Position numbers and translations under genes: made by a program. The notes beneath the pieces are model-generated. The model was not told the origin of the DNA, did not search any database, and was given only the letters and a program-made list of their open reading frames with translations. A DNA stretch of 64,000 nucleotides from Phoenix dactylifera (taxonomy: Eukaryota > Streptophyta > Magnoliopsida > Arecales > Arecaceae), in the NCBI RefSeq assembly GCF_009389715.1, contig NC_052394.1, forward strand, positions 23,128,899 to 23,192,898, in the 5' to 3' direction. Below, one piece after another: positions 11,401 through 23,900 of this stretch (its first letter is position 1; every line of letters begins with the position of its first letter).

Positions 11401-13491
11401 GTTTCTGCTGAATTAGTTGTTCCTGCCTTTAAATATATCCTTTGTCAATGCTGATTACTCTACATGCAGATTCCTACTTACATAGAGGTGGTATATATTC
11501 TGTCCATAATTCCATATAATATTTTCCAGACTTCTTGTAGAATATGATAACATCTATGTTGTTGCATTCCATCGCTGAAATCTGAAAATCCCAATAAGTC
11601 CAATTGTTACCTCTGTATGCTATGAATGTCTATAACTTGATGCCGTTGCCTTGGGAGTTAGGTTTCAATACATTTTGTAGGCTATTTTTCTGTTTTCAGT
11701 TTTTCCTGCTATAATTTCTTTCGGTCAGCTTTTGTGCATGATTGCAAATGCTGACCAAATTGTCTAACTCATAATTATGTGTCTTCTCTATGATCTGATG
11801 CATTATTATCAAAAATCTCATGAGTAATCTTTGTTATAGACATCAGAATCCTATTTGGCCTTTGTGTATTGAAGCCCAAAGGTTAATCATGACCTTTGGA
11901 GGTACAGCAGCCATCAGATTTTAATGCCACTAACCATGATATTCTTCCGAGTAGTTAACCCTTTTTTCGATGATGGAAATACTTGAACCCTTCTGATTTC
12001 ACAGATTTCTGAGAAGCCTGAATGGGTGATGTTGGGGGTCTAGTACAAAGCAGCAGTGCATGTTTGAGTTAGGGATTTGTCTGCATGTCAGATCCACATT
12101 TGTAGAAACCCAAAAGTTGTAGAATCATTATGGATACATCAGATGGCCTTCTCAAGGCTGTAAATTTTGGCGGCACGCCTTTCTCTAGGGCATATATGAA
12201 GATTTGTGATCAACTGTGATATTCTGCCTGATAAGGGAGGAATGTTAGTTTTTTGGCCACTTTTCCTTGCTAATGAATTCAGTATCTTGATTGTCTGAAC
12301 TTGGCAGTTCATTATGAAGGCACCCTTGCTGACACTGGTGAAATTTTTGATACCACACATGAAGACAATACTATTTTCTCATTTGAGCTTGGGAAGGGCT
12401 CTGTTATCAAGGCCTGGGATATAGCAATGAGAACTATGAAGGTAAACTAAACATTATGGCTAGATTAATGAGGTTTTCTTGATTTTTGTTTGAGACATTT
12501 AGTTACATAGCCATCTATTCATTGGATTGTTCAAGGTTGGGGAGGTTGCAAAAATTATTTGCAAGCCAGACTATGCCTATGGAAGTGCTGGTTCTCCTCC
12601 AGATATACCACCAAAGTAATGCCCATGTTTTTACTTCCCTCTCATATCCCTTTGGCACCTCTATTTTTATTACTGGGAACCCATGAACTGTAAAGCTAAC
12701 TAGCAGAATTTGGGAGGTGCAGTGCAACTCTGATCTTTGAGGTGGAACTGGTGGCTTGCAGACCGCGGAAAGGTGCCAGTCTTGGTAGTGTTTCAGATGA
12801 AAAGGCAAGGCTTGAGTAAGTGGCACTATCAATTCCTGCTGCATTGATATCTGCTTTAAATCTGGAATTGTGTTGCTATGTCATATGAGGCACAGTGGTG
12901 GCCAAACGGGATATTGCATGCATATTCAACTTGCTTATCAGTTCACATCTTCCAGAAATTCCAGTCTCATCAGAATGCTTATATGAACAAATCTTTGGTG
13001 AATGCATCGGTGCTGTTCCAACCATATTATTGAGGTTACATCCCATTTAATGAGCAGAAGGCACATATCTCTGAGTAGTAGATGTACCATCTAAAGCCCC
13101 GTGAAAACTTATCATTTTTAATTTTGCAATATCCATGACCTATATTGGTAGAAGCCTGAAAGGTGTTGATTAGGTTGCGTTTCAGTAAGATTGATGCTGC
13201 AGCTTGGCTTGTGAACTTACATTGCCTCGGAGTGGCATGGACTGAGTTTTTGGATTCTTTTATGTGTTGCGAAGGCATTCGTAACTTACTGTGCAGGTAG
13301 CTAATGATGCTGGCCTATTGACAGTATTTATCTCAATCAGGGAATTAAAGAAGCAGAGGGAGATGGCAGCCGCGTTCAAAGAGGAAGAGAAAAAAAAGAG
13401 AGAAGAGGCAAAGGCTGCAGCTGCTGCGAGAATACAAGCCAAGTTGGAAGCAAAGAAGCACCAGGGAAAGGGCAAGGGAAAAGCAAAATAG
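8481..13491 (+). CDS. FKBP20-1: FKBP20-1-type peptidyl-prolyl cis-trans isomerase
   Basis: The coding exons are 8481-8589, 12308-12441, 12536-12615, 12723-12815 and 13341-13491. All have GT-AG borders and consistent phase, and together encode 188 residues, close to the roughly 190 of Arabidopsis FKBP20-1. The start follows a 5'-UTR acceptor by 20 bases and gives [20 protein letters not shown], the family N-terminus. An FK506-binding fold occupies about residues 36-118 ([17 protein letters not shown], then [38 protein letters not shown]). A tail rich in Lys, Glu and Ala ends in KGKGKAK and resembles a nuclear localisation signal. FKBPs catalyse prolyl isomerisation, and this member is known as a nuclear protein in plants. 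Intron 1 is 3.7 kb. Polyadenylation motifs AATAAA occur at 13735-13740 and nearby. It faces PAT16 tail to tail. Confidence 0.92.
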
Positions 13492-13744
13492 ATGGCTCTG
13501 TCATTTGCTTCATGGACAAAGTTGGACTTAGAAATGAACCAATGAAAAACGTATTTGGAGCCTTCAGAAGTTTAAGAACTCCGACATATTTGGCGCCCCT
13601 TGGATTGTGTAACGCTTTTCTGCCATTTGTTGCAGCAGGGTAAAAGTCGAACAAAACTTGATGTACTTACATTTGCAGCCTTTGCACTCCTGACGGGATT
13701 TGTCTGAGAATAAAAAGGGGAACTTGCTTTGTACAATAAAATTA

Positions 13745-14660
13745 TACAACTACTGCTTAAGCAGTAACTGCTATAGATCTTTATCAATGGATGGTCTCCT
13801 TGCACAATGTGGTGCATGAAAGCAGTAGATAGCGACAGCTTATTGGAACATCATGGGAGCTGAAATGTATGAATTGTCGTATGGAGCCTTCTGGAATGGG
13901 CATCTGCCACATGGTTGTGTACCCGACACTGTTCACTTGCAATCCGCACTGCAGGATCGGATGGTGGATGTCAAACCCAAGCTAATTCAAGTACAATAGA
14001 GCATGAGGGTTCAGGGTTTCAAGCTCGGAGCTAGAGATAGGTGATCAAGGTAAGGCCTCTCCAGCTAAAATTCGCTTCTCTGTGACATCAGGAAATTCGT
14101 AGCCGTTCCGATGCCAGCGACCCAAGGAAAACAATGATCAAAGAGATGCGGTACGAGATGGGAGATCTCTTGGCTAAGTGAAAAATGTGTGCGCATTTAT
14201 ACCAAATGGTAAGAGCCGTATAAGGGACGCGAAAAATATTTTGAATGGAAAACGTTGTATTAAAATTTTGGGTGTTAATTGTTTCTGCAAACTCTTGAAA
14301 AGCATTTCAATCCTCCCACGCTCCCAGGTAGAGATGGCCTATCAGAAGTGTAAACACCGAGTCCCGCTCTACTTATGATATATGTGATTCCACGGAGAAC
14401 TAGGTGTGTTGCTTGTCCAATTGTCTGTCCTCTCTCTACTTCCCTGTGTCATCCACTGGTAATGCTGCCTGCCAAAGTGTTTAATATATTAATACAGCGA
14501 TATCGCGTGCCAGAACGAGAATGTTATATCCTAAGGCCTGCATCTCTTGGTTACCTCCGTGAGCAGCGTAGCATGGTGGGGCTTACGAGGTTCCATATCA
14601 AAATAAATCACCTGAAGGCAGGCACATAACTTCCCAATAGATTTCACCGGACCATTATAG
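13745..14660. other. convergent intergenic spacer
   Basis: This lies between the 3' ends of FKBP20-1 and the PAT16-like gene. A TTTATT at 14661-14666 could be the minus-strand AATAAA of PAT16. No conserved exon or RNA gene was recognised. Confidence 0.55.
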
Positions 14661-14907
14661 TTTATTAACAACATAGACTTACAGACCCTAGGATACCCCC
14701 CCCTGCAAAGGGCACTCCATCTGCTTACCCTTCCTGTAGTTTATAAGCAGCCCACAGAAGTAACTTGAAGCCCTCGTGTCAGACCAAAAACGTAGGGCAA
14801 GCACTTCACGATTGTAATTGCCACTCCCAAGCGAGGCTCAACCACAAAAATTTACATGGTTTCCATCTTCTATAAACAAATTACTCTCATCTTTGCCACC
14901 TGATACG

Positions 14908-17900
14908 TCAAGTTAGTGTTGTAGATATTGGAAGGTCAAATGCAGTGGGAAATCGGAGACCAGAGCCTTTGAACTTTGATACAGGGCATAACCAACAAAA
15001 GATGTTAGGCCCTAGTACCTGCAGGAAAAATTGATTTGAAGTTAATCAATAGCGTAATGACCAGATATCAGATATCCAGGTGCATGATCTCCCCTGAGCT
15101 CATATATATAAACAGTCAAACATGAAACAAACTTGTGTTGCGCACTTTAAAGAAGACACATGATTTAAGGACCAACCAATGGCTACCCTTTAAAATTAAG
15201 CCTTCAATTGGAACCATGATAAACTTATAGCTCAAAATACAAAATGCCTTGAAAGCTAACTAGCCTGAACTGAGAGCAAGTGCAGTTGTAGTGAAGCAGA
15301 ACCCTTAATGTTTAAAGAGTGAAAGAAACAAGGAAAGAAGTCATCTAGCGTGCACAACATCTTAGTTAGAAAAGATCCACATAAGAGTGACCGTCCTCTT
15401 CTCCAATGTAAACTTCACAGAACCATAAAATAAAGTAGATGCTAAGCAACAATAACAAAAGTATATGATTGAAATAATGTTGACCTTGAAAGTAGCAATA
15501 GAACATATCCAAGATAGGACAAGCAGGGATTAATACGAGTGAAAAATGTCTATGCTATCACCATACCAACAGACATCTGACAGACATTTCACTTTTGAAA
15601 AGGTTTGTCTTCATGGTGATGACTTCGGGAAAGCAAGGACAAAGATGGTTTCAGATGAATGTTGTGTTACAGGAGCACAAGCAGTTAACAATAACTTAAA
15701 TATGAATCTTTATATCGAAACCTACAACTTACTCCGACTATTATCAACTCTCTGACTTGCAATATAAAACAAACTATAGTGAATCAACAAGAGAATTGCT
15801 AAAACAAAGATTACCAACATACTAGAGAAGCAAGGAAGTTTATAATGACTGACATCTTTACAAAAGGAAGTTTCGGCAAGATATTGGAAATTAATGTCAG
15901 GATGCAAAGGGGAGTTGTGAAGACAAGTTTTAAGGGTATGCGAGGAGAACTGCATTAAATTGTTCAACCCACAAAACATAGCTTCATGGGATTATTGATT
16001 GTCATGCCATGGTAGGACTTTATCTAAAGACAAGTTTTATCATCATTTTGTAATATGAAAAACAGATGTGGCAACATTTTGGTTTTGACTGGATAGATTC
16101 ACTGAACAAACACCACCTCAAACTCAACCTTGAGAAAGAGAGTCAAGATTTACCACAACAAAAAAATAATTGTCTTAGTCCTCGGTAATTCACAGGTCAT
16201 AAATTACAAAAGCATGAGTGATACACACACAAGAAAGATAAGAGGAGAGAGAGAAACTATTCTTACTGAAACAAGGTTTTCATAGACACCAAGGTCATAT
16301 GGATGTCTATACATATTTCCTACTTTTTCTTCCAGCCACATGGCTCTGACTCCTTCATGGTACTGCCAAAAAAGAAGACAGCAAAGTTTTCTAAATATTC
16401 TAAAATCAAGTACTAAGCTAATTGTGGAAAATTTTCTCAAACCTCAATTGTGGTCTTGTTCTGCAAAATAAGGTAAATCTGCCAACCCAATAGGACGCTT
16501 AACGCCAGAGTTAAGGGAAACAGTAAAGCTCCACCAATGATCTGTCAAGTTGATAAATGTCTGAAAGTCAAAATCAGACTTGAGGAATGATGCTATCAAA
16601 GTGAGTCATCTTCTTCTTTTTTTCTTTTAGAGGAAAGTTACTCACACATGTTGTTTTATTAGAGTAACTACTCTGCGGCTGATCCTTCTGTGCATCATGA
16701 ATAAAATTTCCAACAAAAAGAACCTGAAATAATATTGTAAATCCTTTTCTGCCACATGATAAACCTCCACGTCACTAATTAACTAGATGTAACTTAAGTA
16801 TACCATTGAGTGGATGCAGGCAATCACACCATACAGCACAAAAATAATGAAGACCTTATAGTTTTCATGTCCTACGCAATTGTTTATCCAAACACAGTGG
16901 TGATCCTGCAGGCATCAAGGGGCCATAATAAATATGCAGAGTAGTTTTCTGAAAAAAGAGAATACAAATCATCATACATACCATTCTCAAAACACATCTT
17001 TTGCAAACACGACAGTGATGCGTACGGGGAGGCTTATAGTGAGAACATTTCTGGCAAAATCTCAGATCTCCACCCTGAGTTATTAAGGTAACAACGGGAT
17101 AAAAACATATGAGAGAATTAGCGGCTAATAATAGAATAAGGTTTTCTCATGTTATGAAGATCAATGCATACAATTAGCCTACAAAAGTTAAAATACCCTA
17201 AAACGTTGCTTTCATCAAAATAAATGATAAAATAAGACAGATCACCAAATTGCCTGTAGTAAACCCAAGCAAAACTGTAAAGGTCAAAAATATAAGTTGC
17301 AGAATTGCACCTATAAAAATGGTATCACAAAACATGCCAATTATCAAGCAAGGTTAGCAATTACTTGTTAATCCCAAGACAATATTCGATGACCTAAAGA
17401 AGCAAAGAATTCATACCAGCAAGTTGCATATTAGATGAATAGGAGATCAATTGCATCAACAAACGTGCGATGAAAAGCACCATCAAATTGCTATAGAAAG
17501 TAGGACCAGAAATTGGAGGCTTCTAAGATTAGTTGAAAAATGCAAAGTTAACTAGCCATTAACATGGACCTCTAACATCTGAAGCATACATATTAGTAAA
17601 GTGAATTGGACATATTGACTTACATATAAAAGCCAGTGATACCAGTATGGAAAGATAGTAGAGAACTAATATAGAAGACGACAGTGGGAAACACCTTATG
17701 AATGCAAGTATATAAGGAAATGCAACTAGAAAGCATTACTACCCTAAAAACATTCAAGGGTAATTACATGGGAAGAAAAAACAAATTGTGGAAAAGATTG
17801 AGACTTGTGGAAAAGATTGAGACGTACACGTAAGATCAAAACAACAAGTAATTATGTTGATGATACAGGCACAAAAATAGATTTTTCTTACAACTCTTTT

Positions 17901-20900
17901 CTTTTTAACTTTTGAAGCCAAATGACCTGACCCATAAAGGGAGAAGATTAAATTATCAATTTTAGTAATCCATGCCTTTGGTTTTCTTCCAGTAATATGA
18001 GGTCCATTGGGCTGGATAGAAAGAAGGCCCGCTTGCATTGCCTCAGCCCTAAAGGTCAAGCAAATTGTTGGGTGGATCCATCGACCATCACATAAATCAG
18101 CCTATCTTGACTATTTTTTTGACTCTGCTGACAAGCCAGAAGTCAATGTGTCAAGGCTAGGTTCTACTGCGGTAGTGCAAATTCATGGGACTCAAAAGTC
18201 TGCAGGAGGATGCCAATCTATTAGGCTAACCCTAACTGGTTATGCACACCACCTATATTGCCAGTTGACTCCTAATAGCTTAAATCTAAAATGTAAAACA
18301 TTTGCATGCATCTTACAAACGTACCAACAATCGAAATCCTTAATTCACCATTTGTCACTTCCCAAACATTAGAACCCATTTGCTATTGTCTTTCCCTAAT
18401 ATTTTCCAAACAAGGAATATTATTTTGAGTCACATTTCCAAGTATGTCTCCAATGAACCACCCAAAGTGTGTTGAAAACTCGATGCCTTTCTAAACCAAG
18501 AAACGAACATCTGCCTAGGAGGCTAAGATAAAAGTGGAGAATAGGTGCTTGGGCGCCTAAAGCACTGGAAGATCCTAGGCACTTAGGCAGTTATGTTGCT
18601 TGAGGGCTTGGGTGGGACAGCTGAAGCAACTCTCCATACAACCTTGATCACGACCACTTCTACAATGACGAATAAGGAACAATTGCAACACACTGTTAGA
18701 TTAGTAGATGAAATAATTGAGATATTTTATTGAAGAAATCGGGGAAAGTCATTCGATAACCAAAACAACTAGCCTTAGGTATGCAATGAGAACAAATATA
18801 TTATTACTTAATAACGAGGACAACACTATTAACAAATGCCCTCTATCCAAAAAAAACTGTTAAATAAGAACTGCCGGAGCTTTCCTTATTTTCCTTGATC
18901 CTTTCCCGTTTATATGTTTTGGTTTTCGTTGTTTAAGTTTCATGTGTTAACCTCCTGTATCCTTAAGAGAGAAATTTATGATTTCCTTATTAAGCTTCCA
19001 TGCCATGAATCCAAATTTATCTGGGCATGTGAGAATAGTATCCCATGCTACCCTGAAAAATACGTTTTCTAAGGCCTTCTACACATTCCTTCTTTTTAAC
19101 CATTGATTAAATTTCTAGATTTTAAGCCAATTGCTATGCACAACAGCACAGGCATGCAATACAAAGTGTGGTTACACAAGGTCTTTCATGGCACAACTAT
19201 AACACTACATGGCATGGCCTTCATGGATGTTCCCGTTCAAACAACCACAAATTTTATGTCTATATATAAGTTCCAAATATATTTCTTTGATCTTTCACCT
19301 AATATCTCTTGACCATTATAGACATGGACTGCATTCAATTGATAGTTGTATGATGAATCATAAGAGGGTTTACCTTCTATGGATGGCTAAAATTAAGGGG
19401 CAAATTTAGGCTAGCTCTGTATATATGCAACCCTCTAGCCCTACCTTGACATGACGACAACCAAAAAGTTATCTGTCTTCTCATATTTTCGTTTTTTTTC
19501 CTGACAGATTTATGCAAGATTAAAGTTTTACATTTTCACCTGGATATCATTTAAGGAAATTGATCAATATAAACCCACCAACCCAATTATCCAAAACATT
19601 GACTAATAAGATATCAATATGTTGGCCGAATTTTTTCAAATTTCTGAAACAATATTAAGTGATTTTTTTTAATCACACAGTATTAGAATCAATGCCTTCA
19701 AATAATTGTCAAGATTAGTTTCATAATATTGGATGGCATTTCAATGTATAATTCCTAAATATCAGCTGATATCTTGGAGTGTTTTAATTCTTTCCATATT
19801 TTCCTAAATATCAGCCAATATCTCGATTCTTCTTGGTATTGGAGTTCATTTAAGATGGTTGGAGAGACATGCTTTAAAAACCTTGGGTGAGATGAGACTT
19901 TTATATATCTCACCCTCAATTAAGGGCAACTGAGCAAATGGTTTGACCAACTTACTCTTCAGCAACATGAGAAAAAAAAGATGTCGTTGTGTACGAGTAA
20001 TACTCATTATGTAAACACCCATGTGCATCATGACGAAAGCAAACCATATTTGAAGACATTATGATGTGCTTTTTATGACCAAATGTATTTCATTTTCATT
20101 TAAAGGAAACAATCTAGTCATATGAGCCATTCACAAATATTGTAAGGTTGTTCGGACGCTAACGCTGGCAACTAGCTATATAAGTCGTTTCCATGGTCTC
20201 TCGCTCAATAATTAGGACATCTAATTCGACGGAAGCACAAAGCTTAAAATGCAGCCTGACTTTTGTCCTCAACCTCTTTCTCCCTCTCCGCCTTGTCTTA
20301 CCTATCTCCTTTCCTCCTCATCTGCTAAGCTTTCTATCTTCCTGCTTTATCACCTAACACCAAATTGTTTCCAAGATGGATCTTCTTTAGCCATACCGAG
20401 CCACCCTGGCCTACACATCGAATTGACTTCAGAACCATGGGCCTCAATTTGGAAAATATCCACGTTATACACCCTTCTCCATTCAACAGTCACAGCAACA
20501 TGATTCTCAACTTTGCAATCACCTTCCCTAGGCCTAGCTTGTAGCATGCTACTATCAAGCCTAATTGATGCTGAGCTTACTAACATCAAGAAAATCATCA
20601 TCCTCCGTGGTACTAGCAACATGCCTTAATAAACACTATGAACAAGACTTTGTCATGGGGAATACTCTCATCCAAGCATCCTCGGTGATACTAAAAAAAC
20701 TGTGTCTAACAACCACTTTTAGTTTGCGTTACCTTTTGATAAGGCCTCACCAAAAGCTCATTTGAGGGACAAAGACAAATGAAAACATTGCTTAGAGTTG
20801 AGAAGCAAGAAGATAAAAAAGAGGAAGGGCAACATTGACATGAATGGTGATGAAGTGTGTTGTTATAACATGCTTTTGTCAGAGCCAATGGGTAAACGAG

Positions 20901-23900
20901 CCATCATTATCTTGTGGTCCACCTATCAAGTTGCTTGCCAACTGACAACATGCAATTATCGACATGTAGGTATGTTTATCTCGCATAGTCACATGCTCGG
21001 ATTGTTCACTATTTATACCTCATGCTTAATTTAATCTGCTTCGGCAACCTTTTATTCCCAATCCAAGAGTTTTATAATGGCAAATGAAAACAACACCTCT
21101 TGAAAGTCAATGAGTATGAAACTACTGTTGAGCCCAAAATGCCAAAAGATATGATTAACCAACATACTCGTCATTAGTTATGAACAGCTTTAAGGGGTCC
21201 ATCGACTTATTGGGCAAAAGTGACAATCTCACTTAAACCACCACCTTTTGCACCATCAGCTTGAAGAAGGAGCATTCCTCTTACCATGTTGTGCCGGGAG
21301 AGTGAATCAAGAGAGCAAGCATATAGACACCAACTACTTTAAAAAGGCAAAAAAGTACGAGCCATGGCATCTTGAACAACCCAATTTCATATGTATTTAA
21401 TGAATAAGACCTCCAAAATTTGTCACGTGAGACCAAAGATTAGGTTGTTCATAGATTACACACTAGGAAAACGCTAGTGCTATATGTTCCAATATACAAC
21501 TTCTTCGGTTCCTTCTAAAGTGCCGAGCCTAGCTCCTCTTGCCACAATTCATTTGTGCAGTTTTTGCCAACCAATTGATGAATTTATTCATTTTTTGTGA
21601 ATACACTCGATTGTCTTGAAATTGTGACAACAATCAGCATATATGGAGAACGAGCACTTGACGGGTATGAGACCAAGCCTCATTTCAATTTATTATCTTT
21701 GCACTATTTATTAGCACTATTTATTAAGTCTAAGAAATGCTCATTTTTCTTGGTATAACATTGTCAAGTAAGAAAATAAGTGTAGGTCGCCATATGTAGC
21801 ATCCACAACACCTGGACTGGCAAATCATGAGATTTGATGACTACTGTGTAACACCTTATTCCCTAAGTGAGTCAGAGAACAAGTCCAACACATGAGAGAC
21901 AATAGATCTTAAAATGCACTCCAAAATAACACCATTGATCCAAAAGCTGCAATTACCGTATATAATGATTCCATTGCTTCAAAAACAAACGGAATAAGAT
22001 AGTATGATTGGGACCATACCATTCTAATGCAAAACCGGCATTGTTACAAGTCTCGAGATGTCAAAACAACTGTGATGGTATGTATCGACTGTAGCATTCG
22101 ATATCGATGGTCCCATATCAACCCGTACTGATTGGTGCTAATTCAATTTTTTGGAAGCTATCAATTTTGGTATATATCATTGGTATTGTTATTGTACAAT
22201 TCTGATGGAAAAAGGTGCGATGTCCGATACCAACATCTTGGCTCTTCAAAAGCATGCACCACGAGAGGTGGTTTTTGGTCATCCTTGTTCACATGGTTCC
22301 CAATTTCTCCATGATTATGTACATTTGATGAACAAAGTGACATTAATCTATCATGAGATTTACGTCCAAGGCAAGTAAGTTTTGACATGTTTCTTACTTA
22401 AAATAGCCTATAGCTTGTTGAAATCTTAGATGTACAAGTCTCCATTAAGATTGCTTTGCCCATAGCCAGACTTGTATAAGCCAAAAGTTCTCCATATGCT
22501 ATTCAAATCATCCAGGCAGTTCCCTGGTTTCTGCATTGCCGGTGTATTATATGCCCCATAATTGCAACTTCTTATGTCATTCCATGCTTCCCATAGTCCA
22601 TTCTCACATTTTTATATACTATTGTCCAACTCGAGGATTGTTTTTACAATTTCTTCATGAAATGTCATCTATAAAACATGTGGTTTTGATTGGTCTATGT
22701 CTCTCAATAAGTACTTAAATACTAAAATCATTTAGGGCCCATTTGGATGCCCACACAAGGTATCTCTGGAATATTCCTTATAATGGTATTTTCTGGTTTG
22801 CTACTTTCTTATACATGTACCCTCAAAAGGATAAACAGCAGGAGCTCTGGATTGAGCTCCTCAATATCATGCCAACACAGAATGAACCTTGGTTAATTAT
22901 AGGAGACTTTAACTGTATTATAAACCTTAGTGAGAAGAGTAGTGGTGTTCAAAGAATTAATAAGTATATGATTAACTTTAGTGAATTTCTCAACCAAGGC
23001 CAACTTGTTTCCTTGCCCACCTTTTCATTTCTTTATTGGCCCAGCCTTCAACCTATGCAGCAGGAAGAAGTTAGCTCCAGTGGGGAAAAAATTATCCAGA
23101 TCGAGGAAACTCCCATTCAATACAAGCTCTAACTCTCAGGAGATCAGAAATAACCTTTTACAAGGAATTTGGTGTCCCTATCTTCTTGGATGAGGCAATC
23201 TCGGAGCTTCCTTAAATGCTTGGGTTTCTTCTCTCACAATGCCATTTCATAATTATTCGTTGTTTAAGGTTTATCTAGTGGCATTCAAATAGACCCTTAG
23301 GCCTATTTGGACACCAATTAGATGTCCTCGAATAATATCTTCTATATTGAGAAAAGATAAAGAAACATGATCCGGTGATTGAGAAATTTGAGGGATTGAA
23401 TAGATGAGGTTTTCACCATTCCAACTTTCATCAGAATCTTTTCTCCTCTGCTTTCTTAAAATCTCTTTCCATGTTCGATTGCCTCTATACCTCTCCATTG
23501 TTGGAGAGAGGATGACACAAATACATTATTGAACCATCCAGACAGGCTTTTACGGTTCCACAAAGAATAAATGCAGGGTATGCCGTACCGGTCCTGGCTA
23601 GGACCAATACCGGATCCTCCGGACTGGATCAGCGTGGGATCCGGTATCGGAAGCTTTTCATTGAAAAACCGGCCGGTACGACTGTCGTACCAGTACGGAA
23701 TCGATACGAAACCGGTACGTACTGGTCCGGACCGCCACCAGTACGCCGACCGGTACCGGTACAGCGGACCTTGAATAAGTGTCTATGCACTTGTGATTAA
23801 GTATATGGAAATCAACCCTATCCATGATAATCCATCAAATCTCCTTACTTTGAAATGAGGTATCATTCTATATACCACATGCCATATCCTCTAGCATCCC

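Noticed and set aside
20350-20622. 90-residue minus-strand frame in PAT16 intron 1
   Set aside because: It looks protein-like in places ([12 protein letters not shown]) but matches no family I know, has no second exon, and sits in repeat-rich intron sequence.
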